From NCBI RefSeq assembly GCF_036014215.1, contig NZ_CP107921.1, forward strand, positions 911,001 through 975,000: DNA of 64,000 nucleotides. Direction: 5' to 3'. Below are positions 33,150-41,483 of this stretch, piece by piece. Numbering within the stretch: the stretch's first letter is position 1; each line of letters starts with the position of its first letter. The translations under genes and the position numbers were made by a program. A model generated the notes under the pieces. The model made no database searches, had not been told where the DNA came from, and was given only the letters and a program-made list of their open reading frames with translations. Origin of the DNA: Streptomyces sp. NBC_00440. Lineage in GTDB: Bacteria > Actinomycetota > Actinomycetes > Streptomycetales > Streptomycetaceae.

Positions 33150-34151
33150 ATGAGCACCGCGATTCCCGCCAGGACCGTGTCAGCACCGGTCATCGCACCG
33201 CCGCCCACCACCCGCCGCCCCGCTGTCGACTGGCGCATCCGCTTCGCCCTGCTCTCGCTCATCTGGGGCTTCAGCTTTCTGCTGATCAAGGTGGGCACCG
33301 GCGGCTACGCGCCGTTCCAGGTCACTTTCGGCCGCCTCTTCTTCGGCACCGCCGTGCTGGCCGCGGCGATCGCCTTCAGGCGCGAGCGGCTGCCGCGCGG
33401 GGCGCGGACCTGGGGGCATCTCGCGGTCGCCGCCCTGCTGCTGAACGCGGCGCCGTTCTCTCTCTTCGCCTACGCCGAGCAGACGATCCCCTCGACGCTC
33501 GCCGGGATCTGCAACGCCACCTCCCCGCTGTGGGGCATGGCGCTCTCCCTCGTCGCGCTCTCCGAGGACCGCCCGACCCGCCGCAGGGTCGCCGGGCTCG
33601 GGGTCGGATTCCTCGGTGTCCTGACGGTGCTCGGCGTCTGGCAGGGCTTCTCCGGACTGGACTTCAGAGGCACCGCGATGGCCCTGGTGGCGTCCCTCTG
33701 CTACCCGGTCGGCTGGATCTACGTACGGCGCACCCTGGCGGGCACCGGCAGCTCCCATCTCGCCCTCACCGGTTCGCAGCTCCTGGTGGCGACCGTCGAA
33801 CTCGCCCTGGTCACCCCGCTGTTCACCGCGCTGCCCAGGTCCTTCCCGGTGGTGCCGCTGCTCGCCGTCGCGGCCCTCGGCGCGCTGGGCACCGGCGTCG
33901 CCCTGCTGCTGCAGTACGGCCTGGTGGCCGAGGTCGGCCCGACCACCGCCCAGATGGTCACGTACTTCATCCCGGTGATCGCCACCGCGGCGGGCGTGGC
34001 AGTGCTGGGCGAGAACATCGGGTGGAACACCCCGGTCGGCGCGGTGATCGTGCTGGCCGGCGCCGCCCTGACACAGAGCAGGCCGAGGAGGCGCGGGGCC
34101 GGGCGGCGGGGCCGGCCAGCCGTGACATCGGCCGGGGGCGGCCAGTCGTAG
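33150..34151 (+). CDS. EamA/DMT-family transporter 1
   Basis: A 333-residue drug/metabolite transporter with ten hydrophobic segments and two EamA repeats, beginning LLSLIWGFSFLLIK, with the second repeat from about residue 175. Members export amino acids, cofactors or toxic metabolites across the membrane. ATG 33150 was chosen; a longer frame to 33114 exists but runs over the operator. It is divergent from the LysR gene and convergent with the MocR gene, whose promoter carries almost the same 19-bp element. That links the transporter to the MocR regulon. The C-terminus is Arg/Gly-rich and overlaps the first copy of a three-copy repeat. Confidence 0.9.
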   Translation: MSTAIPARTVSAPVIAPPPTTRRPAVDWRIRFALLSLIWGFSFLLIKVGTGGYAPFQVTFGRLFFGTAVLAAAIAFRRERLPRGARTWGHLAVAALLLNAAPFSLFAYAEQTIPSTLAGICNATSPLWGMALSLVALSEDRPTRRRVAGLGVGFLGVLTVLGVWQGFSGLDFRGTAMALVASLCYPVGWIYVRRTLAGTGSSHLALTGSQLLVATVELALVTPLFTALPRSFPVVPLLAVAALGALGTGVALLLQYGLVAEVGPTTAQMVTYFIPVIATAAGVAVLGENIGWNTPVGAVIVLAGAALTQSRPRRRGAGRRGRPAVTSAGGGQS

Positions 34152-34218
34152 CGCCTGCCGGGCACGTCAGCCGTAGCGCCTGCCGGACACGGTCAGTCGT
34201 AGCGCCTGCCCGGCGCGG
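34143..34218. repeat. Three-copy 25-bp repeat spanning two convergent gene ends
   Basis: Three near-identical copies start at 34143, 34168 and 34194, each beginning CAGTCGTAGCGCCTGCC (CAGCCGT in the middle copy). The first copy contains the stop codon of the EamA gene and the last one the stop and final codons of the MocR gene on the other strand. The step is 25-26 bp. Confidence 0.75.
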
Positions 34219-35524
34219 GTCCGGCCGCCGACGCGACGGCGTCCGCGACCGGACCGATGTCGTCCGGGCCCAGCGTGGAGATCGTGACGCGCACCCCCGG
34301 CGGCGCGGCCATCCGGAAGCGGGCGCCGGGGGCGACGGCCCAGCCGGAGTGCAGCAGCCGCGCCACCACCCCGGTCTCGTCCGGCACCGGCACCCACACA
34401 TTCATCCCGCTCCGGCCGCAGGCGTCGATGCCCTGCTCGGCCAGGGCCCTGACCAGCGACTCCCGGCGCCGCCCGTAGGACAGCGAGACCGCGGAGACAT
34501 CGACGGCCCCCGAGCTCCAGAGCTGGACCACCGCACCCTGGAGCAGATGGCTGACCCAGCCGGGGCCGAGCCGCTGACGGCCCAGCACCCGGTCCACGGT
34601 GACCGCGTCACCGGTCAGCACGGCGAGCCGCAGATCGGGCCCGTACGCCTTGGACACCGACCGCACGAAAGCCCAGTTGTCCGCCACCGCCGCCAGCGGG
34701 CTCAGCGGCAGATCCACGATCCCGTGCCCGTGATCGTCCTCGATCAGCAGGACGCCGGGATGGTCGCGCAGGACGGTCCGCAGTACCTCGGCGCGCGCTG
34801 AACTCACCGCGGCGCCGGTGGGATTCTGCGCGCGGGCGGTGACCACGAGCGCGCGCGCCCCCTCGCGCAGCACCCGTTCCACCTCTCCCGGCAGCGGCCC
34901 CTCGCCGTCGAGCGCCATCGGCACCGCGCGCAGCCCCAGCGCCGGTACGAGATCCAGCAGGGCGCCCCAGCCCGGATCCTCGATGGCGACGGAGTCACCC
35001 GGCCTGAGGTGCGCGGCCAGCACCCGTTCGATCCCGTCGAGCGAACCGGACACCACGGCGACCGGCCCCTCGGGCACGCCGTCGGCGGCGAGGGCCGCGC
35101 GCGCCAGCCGTTCGAGCTCCGGGTCGACGCCCGCCTGCCCGTAGAGCACGGCCCGCTCGTCGCTGCGCGCGGCCGCGACCGCCAGGGCCCCGGCGAGCGG
35201 GGGCAGCAGGGCGCGGTCGGGATTGCCCGACGCCAGGTCCCGTACGCCGGCGGGGATGTCGGCCCTGATCGATTCACGCGCCGTGCTGGCCGGCCGGGGC
35301 CGCACCCGGCTCCCCCTGCGGCCCGCCGTCGCGATCACTCCGCGGTCGCGGAGGGTCCGGTACGCGGCGCCGACGGTGTTCGGATTGACCCCCAGCTGCT
35401 CCGCCAACTCCCGCAACGGCGGCAGGAGTTGCCCCGGCGCGAGCGCACCGGAGCTGACCGCACGCTCCACGCTCGCCGCGATGTCCGTTGCACGGCGCCC
35501 TTCGATCCCATATTCTCCTAGCAC
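34193..35524 (-). CDS. MocR/PdxR-subfamily GntR regulator with aminotransferase-like domain
   Basis: A 443-residue chimeric regulator with a GntR winged helix (about 10-75, LPPLRELAEQLGVNPNTVGAAY) fused to a fold-type I aminotransferase-like domain (about 85-435). The PLP lysine is K292 in SVSKAYGPDLR and the pyridine-binding region is LIEDDHGHG. MocR proteins sense PLP or a derived amino acid. The GTG start at 35524 has no ribosome site but lies 7 nt after a CATAAT -10 box (TTGCGT-N17-CATAAT), so the mRNA is probably leaderless. The gene next door encodes a PNPOx-fold protein, which fits a vitamin B6 link. The start codon falls inside the shared 19-bp element, suggesting autoregulation. Confidence 0.9.
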   Translation of the reverse strand: MLGEYGIEGRRATDIAASVERAVSSGALAPGQLLPPLRELAEQLGVNPNTVGAAYRTLRDRGVIATAGRRGSRVRPRPASTARESIRADIPAGVRDLASGNPDRALLPPLAGALAVAAARSDERAVLYGQAGVDPELERLARAALAADGVPEGPVAVVSGSLDGIERVLAAHLRPGDSVAIEDPGWGALLDLVPALGLRAVPMALDGEGPLPGEVERVLREGARALVVTARAQNPTGAAVSSARAEVLRTVLRDHPGVLLIEDDHGHGIVDLPLSPLAAVADNWAFVRSVSKAYGPDLRLAVLTGDAVTVDRVLGRQRLGPGWVSHLLQGAVVQLWSSGAVDVSAVSLSYGRRRESLVRALAEQGIDACGRSGMNVWVPVPDETGVVARLLHSGWAVAPGARFRMAAPPGVRVTISTLGPDDIGPVADAVASAAGPAPGRRYD

Positions 35525-35560
35525 AAACGAGATTATGCACTAATGCAATGGAGTACGCAA
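35519..35560 (-). promoter_or_regulatory. MocR promoter with shared operator and TGCA palindrome
   Basis: On the minus strand TTGCGT (35555-35560), a 17-bp spacer and CATAAT (35532-35537) form a good promoter, with the GTG start 7 nt further on. The 19-bp element CATAATCTCGTTTGTGCTA (35519-35537) is shared with the EamA-1 promoter. TGCACTAATGCA (35536-35547) lies in the spacer and reads the same way toward the divergent PNPOx gene. Confidence 0.65.
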
Positions 35561-35561
35561 C

Positions 35562-36263
35562 ATGGAGAACGCGATGTCCGAGACCCCTCCGGCCTCTCCC
35601 CGGCAGCAGGACGCGCCCTACGTACCGACCGCGCGGACCGTTCCCACCCGCTCCCGGGAGCGGGCCTCGTACGACCGTGAACTGGTGCACTCGGTACTGG
35701 ACGAGGGATACGTCTGCCACCTCGGATTCCTCCGCGACGGTGCGCCCGTCGTGCTGCCGACGCTGTACGCGCGGGTCGGCGAGCGCCTCTACATCCACGG
35801 CTCGACGGGCTCCCGCCCGCTGCGGGCGGCCGGCGAGGCGGACCCCGGCATCCCGGTCTGCCTGACGGTCACCCATGTCGACGGTCTCGTCCTGGCCCGG
35901 TCCGCGTTCCACCACTCGATCAACTACCGGTCGGTGGTGGTCCACGGAACGGCCCGCCAGGTCACCGGCGCCGACGAACGGCGCACCGCTCTCGACGCGA
36001 TCGTCGAGCAGGCCGTGCCCGGCCGGTCGCACGACTCACGCCCGGCGAACGCCAAGGAGCTGGCGGCAACTGCTGTGGTCCGCCTGGACCTCGACGAGGT
36101 CTCCGCCAAGGTCCGCGCCGGCGGCCCCAACGACGAGCCCGAGGACCTCACCCTCCCGTACTGGTCGGGTGTCGTACCGCTGACCCGCGGATACGGCGCA
36201 CCGGTCCCGTCGGACGACCTGGACCCGGCCATCGCCCTGCCGGGCTACCTCGACCGGCGCTGA
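35562..36263 (+). CDS. Pyridoxamine 5'-phosphate oxidase-fold family protein
   Basis: A 233-residue split-barrel protein of the PNPOx-like, NimA-like group. Motifs: a YVCHLGFLRDGAPVVLPTLY segment (shown in part, about 47-66), YIHGSTGSRPL and RSAFHHSINYRSVVVHG. The conserved His-rich loop may bind haem or flavin as in related NimA and DUF447-type proteins. The start is either ATG 35562 or ATG 35574; both have a GGAG 6-8 nt upstream. It is divergent from the MocR gene with 37 bp between starts, so both promoters overlap and MocR probably controls it. A role in PLP homeostasis is inferred from that pairing. Confidence 0.85.
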   Translation: MENAMSETPPASPRQQDAPYVPTARTVPTRSRERASYDRELVHSVLDEGYVCHLGFLRDGAPVVLPTLYARVGERLYIHGSTGSRPLRAAGEADPGIPVCLTVTHVDGLVLARSAFHHSINYRSVVVHGTARQVTGADERRTALDAIVEQAVPGRSHDSRPANAKELAATAVVRLDLDEVSAKVRAGGPNDEPEDLTLPYWSGVVPLTRGYGAPVPSDDLDPAIALPGYLDRR

Positions 36264-36312
36264 TCCCGCTCCGGGAAGCGTGGGCGAGAGGCTGCCGCCG
36301 CCCCGGACCGGC

Positions 36313-37275
36313 TCAGACCGGTACCGGGCGGCGCCGCGCCGCGGCCGCCCGCATCTCCCCGTACGCGAGACCGGTGACGGCCGCGAGCAGCAGCAGCGTG
36401 CCGAGGACGGTGGCCGTGGTGAGACGCTCCCCGAGCAGGGCGACAGCGATGACCGCCGCGCTCACCGGTTCCAGCAGCATGATCACCGAGACCGTGGCGG
36501 ACCGGACGACCGCGGCCCCGGTGAAGTACAGGGCGTACGCGAGCGCGGTGGGCACCGCGGCCACATAGGCCAGCAGGCCCACCACCCTGCCAAGATCGAC
36601 GGTGTGCGGGAACAGCCCCTCCGCCACGGCGAGCGGCAGCAGGACGACGGTACCGACGGCGAGGGACCAGGCCGTCGTCGACAACGGGTCGCCGCCACCG
36701 CTCCGGCCGAACCACCGGGTCAGCAGGGTCATCGCCGCGTATCCGGCGGCGGAGAGCAGCGCCCAGCCGACCCCGGCGGGGCGTACGGCTCCGCTGCCAC
36801 TGCCCAGGACGAGCACCACAAGTCCGCCGAGCGCACCCGCGACGGCGGTGATCCCGCCGGCGCCCAGCCGCTCCCCCAGAGTCAGCCGGGCACCGACGGC
36901 GATGAGCACGGGCCCGGCGCCGAGAGTGACGACGGTGGCCACGGCGAGCCCGGTGAGCTGGACCGCGGCGAAGTAGGCGACCTGGAAGAGCGTGAACGCC
37001 AGGCCGGTGGCAGCGGTGCGCAGAGCCGGACGCGTGCGGGGTTCGGCGGGGCGGGGCACACCGCGCGGTCGGCGGCGCACGGCCCGCACGGCGAGCAGCA
37101 GCACCAGGCCGCCGGCGCAGCGCCAGAACGTGAGGGAGACGGGCCCGAGATCACTGGCCCGGTAGAGCAGCGAGGCCCCGGCCCCCGCGGTGCCCCAGGC
37201 CGCTCCGGCCACGGACAGATAGATGAGACTCCGGCGGACGGACAGCCCGGCGGCAGGGTTCGGCGTATGCGTCAC
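36313..37275 (-). CDS. EamA/DMT-family transporter 2
   Basis: A 320-residue transporter with two EamA repeats and about ten membrane segments, starting [23 protein letters not shown] in part, the typical first helix. I chose GTG 37275, which has GGAG 7 nt upstream; the frame is open to 37356 without membrane-protein character. The last ten residues are Arg-rich. It is followed on the same strand, 180 bp further, by transporter 3 upstream; spacing suggests separate promoters. The substrate is unknown. Confidence 0.9.
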   Translation of the reverse strand: MTHTPNPAAGLSVRRSLIYLSVAGAAWGTAGAGASLLYRASDLGPVSLTFWRCAGGLVLLLAVRAVRRRPRGVPRPAEPRTRPALRTAATGLAFTLFQVAYFAAVQLTGLAVATVVTLGAGPVLIAVGARLTLGERLGAGGITAVAGALGGLVVLVLGSGSGAVRPAGVGWALLSAAGYAAMTLLTRWFGRSGGGDPLSTTAWSLAVGTVVLLPLAVAEGLFPHTVDLGRVVGLLAYVAAVPTALAYALYFTGAAVVRSATVSVIMLLEPVSAAVIAVALLGERLTTATVLGTLLLLAAVTGLAYGEMRAAAARRRPVPV

Positions 37276-37457
37276 GTACGTGCTCCATGAGGGAAGACTG
37301 AGAAAGGGCGGTCGCTGAACTCCGTGCGCGGGCAGCGACGAGCCGCTCGGGAACAACCCGAGCCCGGTCTCCGTCAGTGGATGCGGCCGCCCGCGCTATG
37401 CAGCGGGGGGCGGCAGTACGGTGAAATGCATGGCCAAACCCTAACCGAAGGCCTCGT

Positions 37458-38450
37458 TCACGGGTTCGCGCTCCGCTCCGCTGCGGGCAACTCGGCCCCC
37501 ACGGCGGGAGTTGCGCCCGCCACCGGGCCCGAAGGGGGCTTCGGCGCCGAGGACTGGGCGACGAACGCACCGATCAGCACCACCGCCCCGCCCGCGATCT
37601 GCGGCGCGGAGAGATGCTCCCCGAGCAGCACCCAGGCGAGCACGGTCGCGATGACCGCTTCGAGACAGGCGACCACCCCGGCCACCTGCGGGGAGAGCCT
37701 GCGGATCGAGACCACGCCGAAGACATACGCGACGACGGTGGCGATCAGCACGATCCAGCCGAGCAGCAGCCAGGCGGGCACCCGTGTCCCGTTCATGTCC
37801 GCCTGACCCGCCAGCAGTGACCAGTCCATCCGCCACGGGCGGGCGACCACCGTCAACAGGGCGGTGCCGACGAGGAGTCCGTACGCGATGACGCCCAGCG
37901 GGTCGGTCCGGTCGTCGCCGTCGCCGCCGTGGTCCGACAGGACGAAGTAGCCGACCTGGCAGCAGGCGGCGCCCAGCGCGAGCAGCAGCCCGATCGCGTC
38001 GAAGCTCAGCCCCGACCAGACCTCGACCACACAGGCGAGCCCCCCGGCCGCGAGCACCACCCCGAGGGCGGCGGCGCGCGTCACCGGCCTGCGCTGCACG
38101 AACCGGACCCAGCCCAGGACGAGCGCGGGCGCCAGGTACTCGACCAGCAGGGCGACACCGACCGGGATACGGGAGAGGGCCGCGAAGTAGCAGGCCTGGA
38201 CGCCCGCGACGGCGAGCAGTCCGAAACCGATGAGCAGCGCGGGCCTGCGCCGTACGAGGTCGCGGTGGCGCCAGGCGACGGGCAGCATCACCAGGGCGGC
38301 CCCGGCCACCCGGAGCCAGACCACTTGCAGCGGGTCGAGACCCGCCTCGATCAGCGGCTTGGCCGCGACACCCGATCCACCGAACGCGAAGGCCGACACC
38401 AGGGCGAGTCCCAGGCCGACGCTCTTTCCCCGAGACGCACGCATCGGCAC
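37458..38450 (-). CDS. EamA/DMT-family transporter 3
   Basis: A 330-residue EamA-family exporter, beginning LGLALVSAFAFGGSGVAAKPL, with a second repeat beginning about residue 150 (GLLLALGAACCQVGYF). The first helix and GVALLVEYLAPALV are characteristic of the RhaT/EamA group. It starts at GTG 38450 or ATG 38444. It is the third EamA gene in 5.3 kb, and the Clp-N gene lies 25 bp upstream on the same strand. It is not preceded by the MocR element. Confidence 0.9.
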   Translation of the reverse strand: MPMRASRGKSVGLGLALVSAFAFGGSGVAAKPLIEAGLDPLQVVWLRVAGAALVMLPVAWRHRDLVRRRPALLIGFGLLAVAGVQACYFAALSRIPVGVALLVEYLAPALVLGWVRFVQRRPVTRAAALGVVLAAGGLACVVEVWSGLSFDAIGLLLALGAACCQVGYFVLSDHGGDGDDRTDPLGVIAYGLLVGTALLTVVARPWRMDWSLLAGQADMNGTRVPAWLLLGWIVLIATVVAYVFGVVSIRRLSPQVAGVVACLEAVIATVLAWVLLGEHLSAPQIAGGAVVLIGAFVAQSSAPKPPSGPVAGATPAVGAELPAAERSANP

Positions 38451-38475
38451 ATCATCGCAGGTGGGATCGGGCGCG

Positions 38476-39048
38476 TCACCACCGACGGGTCTGCCGGGTG
38501 CCGCCCTCCAGGCGCCCCGCGAGGAACTCCGCGTCCACTCCTGCGCGGCCCAGCACCTCCACGGCGCGGCACTCGCGGTCGCGGGCGAGCGCGGCCAGCA
38601 GGTCGAGCCCGCTCGCCCGCCGGTTCCCGTCCTTCCCCGCTCTCTCCAGGGCGCCCTCCATGGCCGCGACAGCGGCAGGCGACCAGCCCGCCACCCCGGG
38701 CTCGGTCACCACCGGAACGGCCCCCGAGTCCTCGACCGACCCCTGCCAGCGCAGCCCGTAGCCGATGCTGCGCTGCACGAGATAGCCGAGCACCCTGGCC
38801 ACCTGGGGGCCGCCCTCGAAGGCTGCCCGCACCTCGGGGTCGGTCTCGATCACCGAGTGCAGCAGATGGGCCGTGTCGATCTGCCGGTCGCCGTCACGCA
38901 GCGCACGCCGGCGTGCGCCCGCCACGACCGTCGCCAGTTCCACGGTGAGCCTGGCTTCGATGTCGGCTCGGGACGGGGCGGGCTGGTCGTCCGGCTGGGT
39001 AGGGCTATGCACATCTCCCAGCTCATCAGCCACCCGCGCCCGGAACAT
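38476..39048 (-). CDS. Clp-N (R) domain protein
   Basis: A 190-residue protein with a Clp repeat domain and no AAA or peptidase part. Such small proteins resemble the N-terminal domain of ClpC/ClpA that recruits substrates and adaptors. Visible elements are RQIDTAHLLHSVIE and the second half GLDLLAALARDRECRAVEVL. The start ATG 39048 is uncertain: the ribosome site is weak, the frame continues to 39195 and there is a GTG closer to the domain. It precedes EamA transporter 3 by 25 bp on the same strand and may be cotranscribed. Confidence 0.8.
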   Translation of the reverse strand: MFRARVADELGDVHSPTQPDDQPAPSRADIEARLTVELATVVAGARRRALRDGDRQIDTAHLLHSVIETDPEVRAAFEGGPQVARVLGYLVQRSIGYGLRWQGSVEDSGAVPVVTEPGVAGWSPAAVAAMEGALERAGKDGNRRASGLDLLAALARDRECRAVEVLGRAGVDAEFLAGRLEGGTRQTRRW

Positions 39049-39329
39049 CCCCGCCGGGGAGCATTTACCCGTCCGACGGAAGTTGGGCACGCCCGCCGGG
39101 ACTCTCCTCCTTACGGATGAGACGGCGATTGCGCGCGAAACGGGCGCACGCCCCCTGGAGGGTGTCCGCACGCCCGGGCCCCCGTGTCCGCACACGCCGG
39201 GCTCCTAGGCCCGCCCCTCCGTCCACCCGCGGACCGGCCGATGAGACCTGACGGTTCATCAGTATTGAATGTTCCGGGTCCAGGGGCTACGTTCCGCGAC
39301 ATCACAACCCGACGAGAAGGGGTGGTCGC

Positions 39330-39758
39330 ATGGCCGAAGTCAGCGCCGAGGCTCGGATCGAAGCACCGGCCGAGAAGGTCTGGTCCCAGCTGACCGACTT
39401 CAGCGCGTACGGCGAGTGGAACGCGACACACACCAGCTTCCCGAAGGGCGGCCCGGCCAACCTCGCCGTGGGGGCCACCTTCGAGGAGAACATGAAGCTC
39501 ATGGGCTTCCCCGCGGAGGTGAACTGGACGGTCGACGAGCTGACGCCCGGGGCCCTGCTGGTCACCCGCGGCAAGGGCCCGATGGGTGTCAGCCTCGCGA
39601 TGCGCTACTCGCTCACCCCGGAGGGCGACGCCACCGTGGTCCGGATCGACGGCGAGTTCACGGGGGCCGCCGTGTCGCTGATGGCCGGCAAGCTCAAGGA
39701 CTCGGCGACCGCCGCACTCCAGGAGTCCCTGCGCAAACTCGCCGGCCTGGTGACCTGA
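39330..39758 (+). CDS. SRPBCC-fold (polyketide cyclase/START-like) protein
   Basis: A 142-residue protein of the SRPBCC/Bet v1-like fold with a deep hydrophobic pocket. It begins VSAEARIEAPAEKVWSQLTD, the usual first strand and helix. No catalytic residues can be named. The ATG 39330 is preceded by GAGAAGG. It is monocistronic and ends before a strong convergent terminator. Ligand unknown. Confidence 0.88.
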   Translation: MAEVSAEARIEAPAEKVWSQLTDFSAYGEWNATHTSFPKGGPANLAVGATFEENMKLMGFPAEVNWTVDELTPGALLVTRGKGPMGVSLAMRYSLTPEGDATVVRIDGEFTGAAVSLMAGKLKDSATAALQESLRKLAGLVT

Positions 39759-39780
39759 GCCCGGCAGGCCCCGTACGACA

Positions 39781-39814
39781 GCGGCGCCCCCACGGATGTC
39801 CGTGGGGGCGCCGC
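39781..39814. terminator. Bidirectional terminator between SRPBCC and PadR genes
   Basis: A perfect 16-bp inverted repeat, GCGGCGCCCCCACGGA (39781-39796) and its complement (39799-39814), with a 2-nt centre. It lies between two convergent stop codons, 22 bp after one and 20 bp before the other. Confidence 0.85.
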
Positions 39815-39833
39815 CTCGGCCGCTGGACCGGTC

Positions 39834-40433
39834 TCAGTCCTCATCCTCATCGGCCAGAATCAGATAGAGCTTCTTCCGGGATTCGCTGATCACGGCCATC
39901 GCCTTCTTGCGCTGCTCCGGCGTACCCGTCCGGAACACCTGGCCGAACGCTTCCATCAGACCGAAGCCGGCCTGACGGATCTCGTTCACCGTCTCCCAGT
40001 CACCGCCACGCCCGGCCCCTTCCCAGGGAGCGTCCGGGCCCTCGTCGGCCGCCGTGCGCCCCGGCTCCGTGAGCGTGAACAGCTTCTTGCCGCCCTCGCT
40101 CTCGCTGGCGATCAGCCCCTCGTCCTCAAGGAGCTGGAGCGTCGGATAGACGGAGCCGGGGCTGGGGCGCCAGGCCCCGCCGCTGCGCTCGCCGATCTCC
40201 TGGATCATTTCGTAACCGTGCATCGGCCGGTCCTTGAGCAGCGCCAGGATCGACGCGCGTACGTCACCGCGGCGCGCCCTCCCCCGGGGTCCGCCCCTGC
40301 CGCCGCGCCCGCCGAACGGGCCACCGAACGGCGGACCGAACGACCCGAAGGCGCCGCGGCGCTCCTCGAAGTCCCCGCCGTGACGGCCGGGGCCGCCGTG
40401 TCCATGTCCGTGTGCGTGTCCATGGGAACGCAT
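39834..40433 (-). CDS. PadR family regulator with a His/Gly-rich N-terminus
   Basis: A 199-residue regulator. Residues about 2-55 are a His- then Gly-rich tail (HGHAHGHGHGG, repeated FGGPFGG), followed by the PadR winged helix (ILALLKDRPMHGYEMIQEI to SVYPTLQLLEDEGLI, about 60-110) and a C-terminal helical part. I chose ATG 40433 with AAGGAA about 9 nt upstream; GTG 40442 is an alternative. An 8-bp inverted repeat ATCGTTGA-N14-TCAACGAT lies just upstream (40451-40480), which fits autoregulation. PadR proteins respond to small ligands. The His-rich tail could bind metal, and thus make it metal responsive; this is inference. Confidence 0.9.
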   Translation of the reverse strand: MRSHGHAHGHGHGGPGRHGGDFEERRGAFGSFGPPFGGPFGGRGGRGGPRGRARRGDVRASILALLKDRPMHGYEMIQEIGERSGGAWRPSPGSVYPTLQLLEDEGLIASESEGGKKLFTLTEPGRTAADEGPDAPWEGAGRGGDWETVNEIRQAGFGLMEAFGQVFRTGTPEQRKKAMAVISESRKKLYLILADEDED

Positions 40434-40450
40434 CGCACTCACTTCCTTAC

Positions 40451-40486
40451 ATCGTTGATCTGTCGCGATGCGTCAACGATATATCG
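40451..40486. promoter_or_regulatory. Candidate PadR operator
   Basis: ATCGTTGA (40451-40458) and TCAACGAT (40473-40480) form a perfect inverted repeat with a 14-bp gap, and the second arm merges into the 10-bp palindrome CGATATATCG (40477-40486). They lie 18-53 bp upstream of the PadR start and about 90 bp upstream of the divergent PhzF-like gene. Confidence 0.6.
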
Positions 40487-40573
40487 GGACTGTTCGTTTA
40501 GCAATCTTTTCCGGGCCACTCCCCCGCGAGTGGCCTTGGCCTGTGGTGTTGCCCCGCGCCTACGGTCTGTCCC

Positions 40574-41383
40574 ATGCGCATACGAATCGTCGACGCCTTC
40601 ACGGACCGCCCCTTCGCCGGCAACCCGGCCGGGGTGCTGCTCCTCGACTCCTTTCCGGACGACGGCTGGCTCCAGAGCGTGGCGGCGGAGGTGAACCTCT
40701 CCGAGACCGCGTTCGCCCACCCGCTGCCCGCCGGCGGCGAGGCCGACTGGGCGCTGCGCTGGTTCACCCCGGCCACCGAGGTCGACATGTGCGGCCACGC
40801 CACCCTGGCCACCGCCCATGTCCTGCACACCACGGGCGCGGCGACCGGCACCGTCCGCTTCGCGGCGCGCTGCGGACTGCTCACCGCGACGGTCGGCGAG
40901 GACGGCGCGATCACGCTGGACTTCCCCACGTCGCCGCTCACCGAGGAAGCCGTCCCGGTCGGTCTCAGTGAGGCGCTCGGGGCCCGGATCACCGGGGTGA
41001 GGGACACCGGGCCGCACATCGGGGACCTGCTCGTCGAGGTCGCCGACGAGCAGACGGTCCGCTCACTGTCGCCCGACTCCGCGGCGCTGAAGGCCCACTC
41101 CCGGCGGGGCATCATCGCCACCGCCGAGGCGGACGACCCCTCGCTCGGCTACGACTACGTGTCGCGCTGCTTCTTCCCCCGCGTCGGCATCGACGAGGAC
41201 CCGGTGACCGGCAGCGCCCACACCGCACTGGCCCCGTTCTGGTCGGCCCGGCTGGGCCGCGACGACCTGACGGGCCTCCAGGCCTCGGCCCGCTCCGGCC
41301 TCGTACGGACGGCACTGCGCGGCGACCGGACGCTGCTCACCGGCAGCGCGGTCACCGTCATCGACGGCGAACTGCACGTCTGA
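40574..41383 (+). CDS. PhzF-family isomerase/epimerase
   Basis: A 269-residue PhzF/DapF-fold isomerase. Catalytic Glu E44 in LSETAF, the GHATLATAHVL motif and the DPVTGSAH phosphate-loop equivalent are present. Members isomerise by general acid-base proton transfer, as in phenazine synthesis, but most genomic copies are of unknown substrate. Both halves of the two-domain fold are complete. The ATG 40574 begins MRIRIVDAFTDRPF, as usual. The gene is divergent from PadR and might be under its control. Confidence 0.9.
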   Translation: MRIRIVDAFTDRPFAGNPAGVLLLDSFPDDGWLQSVAAEVNLSETAFAHPLPAGGEADWALRWFTPATEVDMCGHATLATAHVLHTTGAATGTVRFAARCGLLTATVGEDGAITLDFPTSPLTEEAVPVGLSEALGARITGVRDTGPHIGDLLVEVADEQTVRSLSPDSAALKAHSRRGIIATAEADDPSLGYDYVSRCFFPRVGIDEDPVTGSAHTALAPFWSARLGRDDLTGLQASARSGLVRTALRGDRTLLTGSAVTVIDGELHV

Positions 41384-41390
41384 GAAGGAC

Positions 41391-41451
41391 GGCCGGCCCT
41401 CTCAGGGCGCCGGGACGGGCCATCCGTCGCAGCACCGCGAGAGGGCCGGCC
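41391..41451. terminator. Terminator-like inverted repeat between PhzF and CPBP genes
   Basis: GGCCGGCCCTCTC (41391-41403) and GAGAGGGCCGGCC (41439-41451) are perfect complements separated by 35 bp, placed between the convergent stops at 41383 and 41484. Confidence 0.6.
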
Positions 41452-41483
41452 GCCGCAGCGCCGATCCACAGTGGGGTGGCCGC

